Assembly (NCBI RefSeq): GCF_032854445.1
Contig: NC_088300.1
Location: forward strand, 63,030,984 to 63,094,983
Source of the DNA: Liolophura sinensis
Lineage: Eukaryota > Mollusca > Polyplacophora > Chitonida > Chitonidae
Direction: 5' to 3'
Length of the DNA stretch: 64,000 nt
Part shown: in pieces, positions 22,717 to 36,100 of the stretch
How the letters are laid out: each line of letters begins with the position of its first letter
How positions within the stretch are numbered: the first letter of the stretch is position 1
Notes under the pieces: generated by a model
What the model saw: only the letters and a program-made list of their open reading frames with translations
Databases searched by the model: none
Told to the model about the DNA's origin: nothing
Translations under genes and position numbers: made by a program

Positions 22717-22830
22717 CTACTCGTATCCCTCTTTGTCTGTGGTGCCGTCAGGCTGAACAACAAGATGTGGCTCAGGTGTTACCTCTGTGCCAATAGCGGT
22801 GCCTCCACGCGGTATCGCTATAAGCTCTGT
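22717..22830 (-). CDS. Candidate terminal exon, unknown protein
   Basis: Read on the minus strand, the 37 codons after a possible acceptor (accaaatcag at 22840-22831) encode TELIAIPRGGTAIGTEVTPE, then PHLVVQPDGTTDKEGYE and a tag stop. The composition is that of real coding sequence, with no low-complexity run and regular codons. Two AATAAA signals follow about 210-240 bases downstream. The acceptor is weak in pyrimidines, so the exon could start elsewhere. I could not find its upstream exons or assign a family. It reads like a soluble C-terminal tail. Confidence 0.35.
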   Translation of the reverse strand, partial: TELIAIPRGGTAIGTEVTPEPHLVVQPDGTTDKEGYE

Positions 22831-23224
22831 CTGATTTGGTGTCCGTCTTGATCAGATTTTCCATTCGATTTTGGTGGCAGACATTTTGAAGGCCTTAATT
22901 TTTGACTGCTGCATATATTTCACTTATTAAATACTCCACAATGTCTAACAAGCTTTGTTTTAGTACACCACAGACGAGAGAAAATAACGATGAAGGCACA
23001 AAGGAAAAACTTCATTTTTACTTGATAAGCGTTCATTACCTCTAGACCTGACCAATCAAATGTAGGATAATCATGTGGATCGATCTAAACACGAAAACTT
23101 CCCTGTTAAGAGATAGGCAAGTAGCCTTGATAGGACGTCACTCTGTTGTCATACTATACATTGTATATCGAAAACTGCGTATTCTAGACCAGTAACGATA
23201 AATTGCAATTAACAATTGCCGTGG

Positions 23225-23485
23225 TGGTATAGGTAAGTTGTTGCTATTGAAGCATTTATATGAAGAGTGTGCCAGCGCAGCACATTACTCTGGAACCTTC
23301 AGCAATGCGGTCGCTGTGAGCTCATGATGATTTTCTTCCAGATCGAACATGGGAAAATCTGCCAGGAGCCTAAGGGTGTAGTCGCGGGTTTCCTGCATGC
23401 TGATGGATACCGGTGTATAAATGAAATATTGTGGAGTATAGCGTAAATCACGAAATACATAAATATATATAAATGAATAAATGCC
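23225..23485 (+). mobile_element. SINE family B, old degraded copy
   Basis: Parts of the whole element can be followed: agcaatgcggtcgctgtgag, then catgggaaaatctgccagga, then gtcgcgggtttcctgcatg, then aaatgaaatattgtggagta and an AT-rich tail. The central core has deletions. Confidence 0.65.
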
Positions 23486-26190
23486 TGAAAAGTGGGAGTA
23501 AAAACCCTGTGACTGGGCTAAATATGGGAATTCCGAGATCTAACTCCTTTGAATGACTAAAGTTATGTAAGTCCTACGGTGCCATTTGATGTGAAAGATG
23601 TCAGGCAACCTTGGCGTGTTCTGAAGACAAAATTGACACCTCTTTTCTCAGTAGATTATTGTTTGCACAAACCCTCAGTTTCTCCATCGTTCGTCTACTC
23701 TAAATAAATTTTTATGAAACTTTTTCCAGGCGCCCAGGTTCCAGTAGATATACCGTTACTACGAAATAGTTACCTACCATTCTGACAGGTAGAGTAGGAC
23801 TTTTTTCATCTTCAACGTTCAAACCCAAAACTTCACTTACAGGTTAAGAGACCAGATTTACGGGTTACAAGTGATCACTGGACAACCATCGTCGCTGCCC
23901 TAGTTTTAGTCCAAGTGCTTACTTTTTTCATATTAAGGTAAATTATTTTACAAAATGACTTTCATGTTGTTTACTGTTTTATCTACAATTTTTCGGAAAT
24001 AATTTTGTGAATAAAAGCAAGGTGCATCTCACTTTTCTCGGATGTTACGTGTGTAGGCGCAAACTGCTGTATCCTTTACTCTATAATGATACGTGGAAGT
24101 ATGTCTATTTATTATGATCCTCTAGTGTCTGCCTCGATATATTAAGTAGATTATAGGATGTAACTGTTCGGAAAATATTGTCCTGGAAAGTAGTCCAGAG
24201 TGACCACTCAACCTTATGTCTGTTAATGGACAAAGAACGGAGGTCTTATCGGGATGGTCAATCCATCGAGGTGTAGTGACATTATAATGATGTAGTTTTG
24301 GGTAAAGCACAACCGAAATAATCAGATGATACCGTTCCCTGGGAATGTATTTGTACACCATAATGTGCACTCCACTGGGAATGTAGTCCAGAAAATATGC
24401 GTCATTTTCAAAGTGGCGGACTAATTTAGTAAAGCTGAGCATCATTTGATTTAAAACGGTCAACCGCTCATTCAGTGTTATAGTCCTGTGTCGACAGTAT
24501 ACTCTCCAAAGAAATCCCATAATTTGACGGAAAGTATGTTGTATGAGTAATGCTTATATGTATGCTAATATTGCAGTAGATTATTCTGTCGCTGCAGCAG
24601 ATTGTTCTCTTATTATAACAGATTATTCTGTACATTCTCTATTAATTCAACATTAAGACTGTATTTGACTAGGACTTACTCTAGCATCACTGAGACAACA
24701 GACTTTCTTTTCAATAAATTACTTTTTGAAGTGTATACAAAGTCATGTATAGCATCATGTTTTAAATGTCGACATCCCACGCACCAAACACGCCTGCATA
24801 CAGATATATATAGTTCATATTTCAAGATATATACAACATGACGTATCTTTTAGATAAAGGCCTATTAATTCAACACAGTGTTATGCAAGATGTTTCTCAT
24901 TTGATGCAATTTCGTTTCAGAGAATTTAAGGTTTCTTCATACTGAGTGGGATGTATACCAGGCCTCCTTTCTATAACTTGATGGAATATGGAGGTTAGAT
25001 AGGGCGGCAATAGTCGTTCAGGACGAGAGCTATTTTTTTTTTCTTGCTGCATCATACTTTTATACCGTTTGTTTGAAGCAGAATAGATATCGAATAAAGT
25101 CTACTGGAACCATAACAATGAAGACTTATTAATATTATGTTAATAGTATATAAAACATACCCACGTTGACTGGACAACTGTTCACCACAATGTGTGCTGC
25201 CTCACCAGCTATACACAGTGGTGTTTTTGGTGTTGTACTTTATATACTGTACATTTGTGAGCAATCCCATCCTTTTACCAGAAAATTTGGGTCAGACAGA
25301 GCATTATGCTTAAGCGTGATACATATATGACTTATCTCCGGTTCTCTGGTTTCCTTTATCCCGGGCTCTGTCAGCTACGTTCTGAGTAATGATTCGAAAG
25401 CTACTGCGTTGTGGTGTCCTCTGGATACATGACACCCAGTGTCGTCAATTTCAATAAAGAGCGGCTGTCGTGTAGGTTGAGAGGTGGCCGAATGTATTGA
25501 TAAAACATGTAAAAGATTGTAGGTATAACGTGGTTGAATTAGAGACATGACATTAATGCTGGCACACCCACGTGCCATTTGAGAAGCAATTGTTGTATTG
25601 ATGAAACCTTCGGACAATCGACTTGTCTTTAATATGTCGTGATTCACGACAGATTAATTGTTCCAGTCAGTTCTCAAACGATGTGGAAACGATGTGTCAT
25701 TGCTGACCGGCTGTGCTCCTTCGGCCGACCGTCTATATCCGTCGAGCGTGGGGACTTTACTTGCAGGAAGTCAAATATTACCTGTTTCGTCAGAGCAAGA
25801 ACACGTAGGTTGGTTACAAGACTTGATCATTTATCAGTAAATCCCCAAGTTTGTCCTCCAAATATATACTGCTGTGTTTGCGACAATCAAACGGCTGTCC
25901 AGGAAACCAACTTGTCGGTCATTTATCCAAGAGATATGCAGTTTTCTTTGGGTCACCGACTGATCTATCCTGGGTCTGACATAGACGAGATGGCTCGGTA
26001 AGGCAACCGCAAATACTTCGTCCTGAGTCGGCCGTTTGTTGGCTGGCACTGCTTCAACCAAACCTTAGTTTCGAGAGCAAACAGTTTGGACGGCGTATAC
26101 GCGTGCCTCAAACACAGCCACAAATGCCTTTTGTGTGTAGAGAGCTGAGTACATTTGTGGTATGTCTGGATTTTTACCCAATGCATTTCC
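23486..26190. other. Unassigned DNA
   Basis: No gene can be supported. The longest open frames are 24122-24520 (minus, 132 codons) and 25639-26001 (plus, 120 codons). Neither resembles a family I know. Three copies of a short cagattattctgt-like motif lie at about 24575-24640. Confidence 0.45.
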
Positions 26191-26193
26191 TTT

Positions 26194-26218
26194 TGTGTGT
26201 GTGTACGTGTGTACGTGT

Positions 26219-26273
<55 letters not shown>
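26194..26273. repeat. (GT)n microsatellite
   Basis: About 80 bases of TG dinucleotides, with three interruptions (tacg, tacg, ttt) near the left end and a pure run at the right. Confidence 0.98.
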
Positions 26274-26274
<1 letters not shown>

Positions 26275-29200
26275 TTTTAAAGCGGAACGAGCTGAAGAAA
26301 TTACGTAATACCCACATTTAATTGAATTTCCTACAGTCTTCTTTCTCATTCCCCCAAAAGTACCACCGATACTGTGGCTGAGAGAGTGACATAAACGATT
26401 TTACATGGCTATCCTGATTGCGCAAATAACTACTTCCCTTGAGGCAGTTGAAGTTTGAATTGTGCACTCTTGCATTTGATAGGTCTATTTAAACGTAGAA
26501 TGAAGTACACCCAACGCAATAGACGCTCTGCTTTTCTATTTTACGATATAGATTTCGAAGGTTATACATCCACCTGAACTTTTCTGGATTTACCGCACAG
26601 GGCCTGAAGAAATGTCTATATGTAGGTGCAAAGACATAGAAGTTAATACCACTATTAACGTGTGTTCTGACTGATAGTCACAAAACAGCTGGGGCCTAGA
26701 GCTATTGCGGTCTGGCACCCATACTTGGACGCATTCATCGTAAAACGCTTCTCTGCAGAACGGTTTATGTTACCATTATCTCAGTCCGCTAAGATCCCGG
26801 CCTTAAAACTTAAAACGCCACCCATCAAACTGTGAAATCAACAACCGGTCTGGTTCCATTTCTGACTATCGATCCACGTCGACACTAAGCAATTATGTGT
26901 TCCTCTGTCTTTTTCCCAGTGGTCTTTTTTAAGATTTATCATTTGGGTGAAACTCCCCGGAGATACCTCTAACTATGCAATTTATATCCACTAACTCGAG
27001 GCCATCATGACAGAAGACCAGTGCTCTTTGATTCCAGAGCAATAAAGCACAGAGCTGAAAGTCACCCACAAATCCAAACCATTATAGCAAATGTTTATTT
27101 TCCAAAATTATGATTTATGCCATGTCAGAATATAATGTCCCCAGGTAAGGTTGAAAAGCGGGTACTCCATGAATATCCAGATAATGCAAAGAGATCTGAT
27201 CTGCGGCATCTTATTCTGCTTCCACATACCTGATTAACTTGAACTAATTTCAAAACGACGTAAAACAAAAAGAGATAAATAAGTGAATTTGACTTCCGTT
27301 TGTAATTAATCAAAAGAAAGTTATTCCCTTCTGCGAATTTACGCACTGTCTAGAGACTAACCAAAAATTATGCGAACAATCAGCAAGAAATAAATTTATA
27401 GCAGTTAAACTTAGGTAGAGAGATGTCTGGATTCTGCAATTTAAAATTCCGCGTAAGAAAGACAAATCTTTCAACACTGGAACAAGTAAGGCGCAGCAAC
27501 TGGCAAGGTTCAGCAGTTTCAGTTTCTGCATTGATAGATGAATAGAATATTACTCTGACTATCATACTGTACGCATTAAAGACAGTGTATGCAAGATTAT
27601 GTGTATATTACATCTGTTTACTCTTGTAATCAAACACAAAAATTCAAGTCCAAACAGAACATAACAGTATCATGGCGTGGACAATATACATCAGGGCCCA
27701 GTTTTCCACACAGATGTCGTACATGTACGAAAATCGCGCATATAAGACAATGACACGGTAATAGTGGCATACAAAATATCGTGCGACAAATGTACGATAA
27801 AAAATGTCGTACACCTCTTTGTGGGCACTGATATTAACAATATACGCGTATTTACGAGAATACACGAAGTTGGAAAAAAAAGAAGAAAAGAGAAGGAAAA
27901 AAAAGAAAAGAAAAAAAACCCCACCGAGCTGCTCATTTTTCCAGTGACAATAAAGCGCTCATCCATTTTTTATAACTGACAGTTCCACAGCATGTAATGG
28001 GTATCCCCGGAGTTCAAAATTCATCATTGTCTGGTGTGTACGCTGCTGATATATAACGCCTATGACATGTTGGTATTTCCATGTCAAGCTCTGAACCGCG
28101 GCTTTGGCAAGGCAAGTCATAGACTATATATGATACATCAAAAACAAATTTCTTCATTAGATTCAGCCGTGAAAAATAGTGCAGTTTTCTCGACTAATGG
28201 GCAATTAGCACCATGGACCCAGTGGCGATATAATTAGAAGGTTATATAGTGCCATTCAAATACTATCCGTTGAAAGACGCAAAATTTGTCAAAAACAACA
28301 AATTCATGGTGACACAGGAAAATGTAACTCTATTAAACAGCCAGTTATATAAACGGCTATACACACGAGAAGACTGATAATGGATGACACTGGCGTCCAT
28401 CCTGTACGCTTCCACACCGTTACCGTATTTTGACCGTTAGCAATGATGGGCAAGAACATTGTCAGTAATATTCTCTGTGCTTATACGTTTCTGGTAGTGA
28501 TCTCTCAATGACAGATCTATCCACGAACTTCCTGCTGTACAATCTTATATGAGGAATGGAGTTCCTTGTTCGAATCCACAATGCTAAAAAGGTTATGTAT
28601 GGCTCAAGTCAAATAAGTGAATTCAAAATCTTGCATATATCTTTTACGTAAATTAGTTAAATAGAACTTTCATTTAATTTCCGGTATCTTATCTTTATAG
28701 ACAGTTGAGAAAAAGTGTACTTCCGTCCACAGAAACATTTGCACGCAATACTTTCATGTTTAAACATGTTACTGAGTGTTTCTGATCGATGGAAAGGATT
28801 TGATGTATCCAAGCAAAATTAAGAATGTGTATACTTTAACTTCCAGAAGCTGTCAGCTATGTTAAGCTTTCTTTTTTTCAGTCGCGTGGATATGATTGAT
28901 TCCGCGAGATGCGTATGTTTTGCTCTCTCCGTTTTCTGATGATCTTTAACGATGTTATTCGTCATGGCTACAGCGCTGTCATCCAATAGAAACCCTCTAA
29001 CTGCAGATAAACGCCGTCTTCCCAAGGGCCATATCCATTTCACTGCAGCACAAGGGAGCTTAACCCACGATTATCACTGTTCCCTTTAACTCCTCACCCA
29101 AGTCGTCGTGGAGGTTAGTTTAAGACGTGATTAATGGTGTACTAAGTATAAGGACTCGCATTAAGCTAATCCCTCCCGAGATGCCCTTCGCATGTCACTA

Positions 29201-31204
29201 CCATTTATTTCTGCGCTGCGAAATTCGATGGATTACCTCAGCGTAAGAAAATACTTTGATCCGTAAAATAAGCCCGCACACAGCATACCGTGAGGTCGAG
29301 GTTAAGTCCGTCGAATCAGGCTCTCCCTCGTCAGCAGTGCTCTGTTTTCTAGGCTAAACAAGTCCGGGGTTTCGAAATTATGAAATGACGATTTTAAAAT
29401 GACGCAAATAGTAGGCCCTGGATGAAGGTCCTTCCAGTTTTCCATGGGGAACCGCTGATGCTTTGCCCCTTCAATTCTGTCGGAATCGACAAGTCACTGG
29501 ATGACTTTTTTCAGGCCTGTCATATTTTGATGGAAACTCGAACAACATTTTGTTTTTGTTAACTAGTGGTTTGAGGAGATGACTGCCAACCCTTAATGGG
29601 GAGAGCAAAGAGAGTAACATGGCCATTTTAATCCTCTCAACATTTTGGTGTAACAATATATTAATACATTTCTGGAGGGAATTGTTTTTACACACGAGTG
29701 TAAAAATAATAATCGAAAAGCAAAAAAAACATATATGTATAAATTAAGCCCCCCCCCCTCCCCTCACACACATACGCACAAAAGCGTGAAATCGGTTCGG
29801 AACTTGTCCAGGTCTTGTTCACAGTTTTCATGTCTACAAGCAATGGAACGGAACCTGATAGATAATGCTGCCCAACATGCTGATAGCTTATCTTGTGTCG
29901 AGGTTTAAATAATCTGTTAAACTTCAAATCCGATTACAGGAAGAGTCATCCACAACAGAGTGGATGAATAAATGAGTGATTTTAGATTTACACCACGTTG
30001 TCGGTATTTAGGCTATATCGTGGCGAGAATACATAGGTTTGAGATATTTTGACACTAATTCTTTAATGTGTGACCTGTGTCGGAACTGTTCCTGGTTAAC
30101 TTTCAGAGTTCAGGTTTGGGTACTTTCCCTCCGTCTGATAAAGTTACAACGCCTCCAGTGTAGTACATGTATGCACATACTTATGATGAAAATTAAGACA
30201 TGTCAGGCTAGAAGGAATCATTATAAAGAAAAGGATCACCAGACTGCACTGAAGGTAATTTTAAAGCTAGTCCTTGGAACAGATTCGTATCCATCAATTT
30301 TCTCTAGCAGAAAAACCGCTAGCTATATTGTCAGTAAAGATTAAATATCCAAAATCAGATGAAACACGCAATGTTGTATGTGGCATCCAAAGTAGCCTTG
30401 TCATTTTTCATGAATGATTAGGCGGAATGTCATGAGACGTTCCCCTATACGCTCGCTACAATTCCCGGTTGCTTTAAACCACCGATACTTTTTTTCCTTT
30501 TTCTTGATTTGTGCCTTCTTTTTGTAAAGCATTGGGCCAATTGTCGGTGCTCACCTAACTTTGGGTGATCCAAGAAGATGGCACTATACAATCTGAGCCA
30601 AGTTTTTGTAACACAGGCGAGTGGTATAGACACAAAGTTATTGATTCCTGGCTCTGATATATGATTTTGGCAAATTATCCCACAAGTTTGATCCAGTGGA
30701 ATTGAAATTCGGCTTGATATACGAGCAAATTTATCTATACTCAGACGTCTGGGTCGATAACCCGTGATCAAGTTTCTGACGGCTGACAGCCGAGTGACGT
30801 CCCACAAAAAACGTATTCTTTTGGCGTTTTATTTGTCTTTTTACGAGGGATAATGACTGACAATTGCCAGAAAATCGTGTTTGTCTGCACAGACAAGTCA
30901 ACTATAGGGTCATGCTGTGCGTTTGTCATCTTTTCCAAAATGTCAATAAATTTTCCTGAAGTCTGTTTTGAGGAAAAGAAAAAATGACGATTGCGCTCGG
31001 AACTGCGTACAAATGTACACGACTATAAAAAGCAACATTATTTTGTGCGGTGAAAGTTTCAGTCATCGTTCTTGATTCTCTAGAATTGATAGCAATCCAA
31101 GACACATCTGCTGTGTACTTTATTTATTCATTACACGAAAGGGTGGCAATATTTATACGCGGTGTATAATTCTGTCTGTCAAAGAAAGAACCACATATTT
31201 TTAT
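26274..31204. other. Unassigned DNA
   Basis: Nearly 5 kb of A+T-rich DNA without a recognisable gene, SINE or RNA. The only distinct feature is a purine tract at 27872-27918. Confidence 0.45.
27872..27918 (+). repeat. Purine (GAAA) tract
   Basis: A 47-base run made only of A and G on the + strand, built from gaaaa/gaaaaaaaa units. Confidence 0.9.
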
Positions 31205-31465
31205 GCATGTATGTATGCTTGGGGTTTTACGTCGTACTTAACAATTTTCAACCATATCACGAAGATTAGGTGTGTGCACATATAATGTGTCTTCTTGTGA
31301 CAGGGCGAATCCATGCTACCAAGGTACTGCCACCAAAGTTTCATGCCGAAGACATCCCACCCAGCCACAATATACTGACACTGGGCAAAACCAGCCCTGT
31401 TCCCTTGCTCCCACCTCTCCAGGTCTCCTGATTTCGAGACGGACGCTCTAAGGATTTGGCCGCCG
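31205..31465 (+). mobile_element. SINE family C, 3' incomplete
   Basis: The sequence ggggttttacgtcgtactta, then aggtgtgtgcacatataatg, then acagggcgaatccatgctac, then atgccgaagacatcccaccc resembles a short interspersed repeat common in marine invertebrate genomes. The tRNA-like end is reduced to gagacggacgctctaagg. Confidence 0.6.
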
Positions 31466-31613
31466 ATGAGATCCCATATATTTGTGTGACAAAGCGTACA
31501 AGTGCTTTAAATCAAATAATGATTATCCTTAATGACCTGTGGGATATTTTTAACACAACAATGACGCCTCGTGTCCTAGCAGAATTCACCATTTGTTCTC
31601 TCGCAATGCACGA

Positions 31614-31905
31614 GATTTGCCTTAGCGTCACTGATGTGCTGTACCTTGCTGGCAATGATATACCTTTAATGCCAGTTATATGCCTTAGCCTCACTGATGT
31701 GACGTACATTGATGTCACTGATACGCGTTATCGTCACTAATGTACTGTAACTTGTTACCAGTGATATGCCTTAGCGTTACTGATGTGATGTACCGTGATG
31801 TCAGTCATATGTCTTAGCGTCACCGTTCTAATATATCTTGGTGGTAATGATATGACTTAGCGTGACTGATGTACTGCACCTCGCTGCCCGTGATATGCAG
31901 ACCTT
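31614..31905. repeat. Minisatellite 1 (about 43-bp period)
   Basis: Diverged direct repeats with the core gtgatatgccttagcg followed by ttactgatgtgatgtacc. Core copies begin near 31614, 31678, 31763, 31806 and 31849, so spacings are 43 bases or about multiples of it. The core is also found, reversed, in minisatellite 2 at 50.9 kb. Confidence 0.8.
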
Positions 31906-33065
31906 GTCTCAGAGATATACTGTCGTGTGTGTAGGTATAAATGCCTTCTTCTGCAAAGTTTACAGACAATTAAAGAGAAGTTTTGAAGAAGTCTTTGAAA
32001 TGGTCAACATAAAAAGAAACAGTCTGAGATGCCTGACCGAAGTATGCAGTGATATTTATACCATTAATGCGTCCTGTGGCCTTTCATTGACTGTCGACGA
32101 ACATCCGGGTCATTTCCTCTCGTTAATCCCCTATCTGATTGCCACATCACACCACGTGGGTGGCAACGTTACCAGAAACTCGTTACCTACCACAAAGCTA
32201 CCGCTGTTTGACGTGAAGGCCGCAGACAAACTGCTATCTTGTGAAACAGATTTGTTTCCTTGCATTTATTCCCTCGCCATCAGCACCAGCCATTACGCCC
32301 GTCTTTTTCTAATCGCATTTCACGATCTTTGGAGTTTAGTGTTCCTAAAGCTCTTTCTCCGCCTGGCTCGCATGCTCATTTGTGATGCCTATGGTTCACA
32401 CACCGAGGAATGTCATGTAGCCTAATAGTTCAACCCGCGGGGTCTCTTATTGAGCCCAGATTCACTTGTGCTGCACAAAAGTCCGGTTACTTTAATTTGC
32501 AGCACCACCATGTGCTGTGGAAATTTTTTTAATTGCATGTTAGACAGATAAAGGAAAACCCATATCTATGGATCGAAATAAACCTCTTCAAACTTCCAGT
32601 TCTGTGGAAGGCAAAGCTTTGGTGTTTCTTCAAACGAATAACTACAATGGCGTTATAAAGGGAGCTCGCGTCCTAACATTGCGCAGAGGCATGGTCATGC
32701 ATAGGCTGCTAATTCGTTCACAGCTGTTCACTGCAACACTTGACAAGATTTAGACTTTAATCTACAACGACGTTTCAGCGCCGTATATAGCACGTAAATT
32801 TTTTTCGCGTTGACAGATCATGCATATTCTGGTTTTTGTTTTCCTCCAGTTAGACGGGGAGTTTTGTTACCCGTTTTGATCTTAGATTGATTGAAAAGCT
32901 CTTAGAGTGATAAAAGAAGGCGTTCGTTTCCCGATTACAGCCCGCAGAAGAAGAATGTGGCTTGTGATGATTTTCTTTAGGTTTTCCATGGAATGTCAGC
33001 ATTGCAGTCGATCTCTTTGTACGTTTGTAATTAAATATATAACCACCATTGTTCCTCATTTAGTC
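31906..33065. other. Unassigned DNA with one long open frame
   Basis: A 187-codon + frame (31862-32425) starts inside the minisatellite. It includes hydrophobic and Cys residues but no motif I recognise. I do not call it a gene. The rest holds nothing I can name. Confidence 0.4.
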
Positions 33066-33181
33066 CACACAAAAAAAACAACAAAAACAAACAAACAAAC
33101 AAAAAAAACGACAACAAAAACAAACAAACAAACAAAAAAAAAAAAGAAAAGAAACAAAAAAAAAAAAAAAAAAAGAGAGAG
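33066..33181. repeat. (AAAC)n / oligo-A tract
   Basis: About 115 bases of aaac and caaaa units passing into a long A run and ending in agagagag. Confidence 0.95.
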
Positions 33182-36100
33182 AATGGAATGCCTTTTCCGG
33201 CGCAACTGCCACAAATCATTCCCGATAGGTAGGAGTGAACAACACACAGTATAGGCCCAAATGATTTTAACGAAAGCGTCCAATTTCGTTACGTCCTTAG
33301 GTGGAAATATTCATTTCTTTAGTTGTGAAACTATTTTATATATATATGAGAAGTAAATATCTTGGATTTTCACACATTTACCGGCAACATCTGCATGGCT
33401 TTCTGTTTTCATTTCCCTTTTAACACTTCTTCGTACGTTTTATTGAGTTTCTAAATCTGTACAAACAAAGTTATGTTTTATCATACTTACTCAGCAGCTC
33501 TTATTCCCGTGTGCCCACTGGTAGGGAGAAAGGTGGGGGTGGGGGGTGGTGGTGGGTGGTCGGATGAGAAGAGGCTGCACACGCCGGTATACCGGTCATT
33601 TGGCGAAAGAAATTTTGCTTTAACGGACCAGTTAGAGATTCTAGGGTTTTATTAGTGACAGAAACCTGACCCGCTATTGTGTTTGGCAAATGACCCTGAA
33701 GACATATCTGGCACTCAATGTTCCAAATCAACACGGAATGATTCAATTATGTCAGTTGTTTCCTTTTGCCACGGTCCTGGCTGCCATCAATTTTATCTGG
33801 TGTATATGTCTTACACCTAGTGGTTTGGGAGGGAGGTTCAACCAAATATAGGTCCGCCTGTATCAGGCTGTATGCTCTGACAAAAGATCGATACTGGCCG
33901 GACAATCGATCTGCCAATGAGCAATCTGTCTTTGATGGCAATGAAATGACCACCCGGCTAAAGTGGCCGACTAGTCGTTTACCAGCTGCAATGGGCAATT
34001 CGTAATAATAAATCGCCATTTTCTGTTAAATGGTACTGTAAATGGCCGTAAACTAATTACAGACAAACCCGAGGAAGCAATACTGGAATTGAACAGATAG
34101 CGTGTTACCAGGAGTTACCCAGACAGACCCGTTAACAATTTCTCCTGAGATTGGATACAACCCAGCTTTTCGGATAATAAACAAGTCCTTCAGTGGCACT
34201 TTCTAGACATATACCGCGATCAGTAAACAAAGCACAAAGACAGTCTGTCACTGTAATTGCGTAAAGTTCATAGGTGTGTGCAAATATTATCCTGAATGGC
34301 ATTATGGTAAGTGAGACGAATAAAATATGCTTTCGAAAGAGGTTATTAAAAAGTATAAATGTACAGGGTGGCAAACAAGAAAGGCTTGCATTTTACATGG
34401 TTAATTTTCACATGATAAATCTGCTCTTGTTCCAAGTAGGATAATTAACACACTGTCATTTTCAGCAATGAGCAAATGTTAAGCAATGAGAAAGTGTAGT
34501 AGGCGGTGCTCATAAAAAGAGCAATGGAGGCTCATTCGACGATGACATTTATCTCAGCGTCTGATATCACCACCATGTGCCGTCGTCTTTTTAGGTGAAA
34601 ATTCTGTATGCGGTTATATACCACGCAAGTTAACCAAATCAAATGAACTCACCACCATGTGTATGTGTGTGGTTTTCTTTTTTGTGCAGAATATATATGT
34701 TTATATGCTCATAGAAACATATACGCAGATGTGATGAGTACTCGATAAGCGTACCTGCATGGATTGCTGACATAACCTACATGCCTAGATCCCCTCATTC
34801 CATAAGGAAAGTGGTACATACCAGTTGAGCGGTAAATCGAAACCTTCTTAGAGCAAGTAATTTCATATCAAGTTTTGTTAGTACCCTAGCGATCTGTGTA
34901 CCTAGAGCAAAGAGGAATGGCTTCAAGCTGGTGATATTGCAAAAGGCACGAGTGCAATGTTTGTCATCGAGTTAGACCTTTCCAGCATTGACCAGAAGTT
35001 CCGTCGTTTATTGATGGCTCGAGGACTATCGTCCTGGCTTGTTGGTTATGCCTCTGCTGGCGAGTGGTTTTATTAAGGCTCCCGAGAAGCTTTGCTGGAT
35101 GTGTGCTCCCGCTAAACACTGGCGATAACGTGAGACTTTGTTGAGCAATAAACCAGCCACTTGGCATCTTTTCACCTCGTGTATAAACCCACTTGAGCTC
35201 TTGGGATTCACGATTCTACACATCGCTTCATTATGTTCTTACTGAGCAAAAGGCAATGGGGCTAGCCTCAGATCCAGATACCAAGATATACTGGAGCGAA
35301 AGAAACAATTTCACTCTTTACCCTTCACTTTACAGGACCCGGGAACTGGAGCTTGGAGGCTATTAAACAGTACATCAAGTATGTCACTATGTTGTCGATG
35401 CTATTGGTAATTTCATCGAATTTGTAATGCTTGTTTTATATGTCATGTTGCCAGGACCGGCCAATCGGATCCTTTCATGATTGATTGGCATGGTGTGATT
35501 TTGTTGTAGCAGTTTGTTGCACAAAAATAAATCCCATCGTGTTAACATGTAATCCGACATGTGATTTTAATGAAGTGCTACAAATAGAACGAGATAGAGC
35601 TTGTTTTCTTGCGACTAAATAATGCATACGTCAAGTCGTTACGACAAATCGTATAGCGCGGAAACGAACATTTGATGAACTGGTTATATTCAGAGTACTG
35701 ACCATTTAAAGGAAGCAACAATTTTATCACCAGTCTCTTGAGTTGTGGATATAAGACCATTACCCATCTGTAATAAAATGCAGGGTCCATTTAAAGTAAC
35801 AGCGGTGCGTCTTCAGCCCACGCTTGATCTGGGACTTCTCGTTGCGTTGAGTAATTGATGAAGTCTCACCATCAAATGGGATTCTTCTTGAATGGTAGTT
35901 TATGGGTGCACTTCGCACGCCGTGTGTCTAAGTAATTTGAATGGAAAAGTTGCCTATCTGTTAAGATGATTTTTGGTTGGAGTAAATCAACGAAACCTTT
36001 GTTTCTTTGGTCTAATTCAGATAAAAATACGAAAGGTTTCAATTATGAGGTGAAAAAATGAATTGACAAAGACTGATTGATGAGTGGGTCGAAGGCTAGC

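Noticed and set aside
24122-24520. 132-codon minus-strand open frame
   Set aside because: It is long for the region, but I see no motif, no splice context and no repeat family, so it may be chance.
25639-26001. 120-codon plus-strand open frame with several Cys
   Set aside because: The Cys spacing matches no domain I know, and overlapping minus-strand frames are equally open.
31862-32425. 187-codon plus-strand open frame
   Set aside because: It starts inside a minisatellite and the rest has no recognisable domain. Without transcripts it cannot be called a gene.
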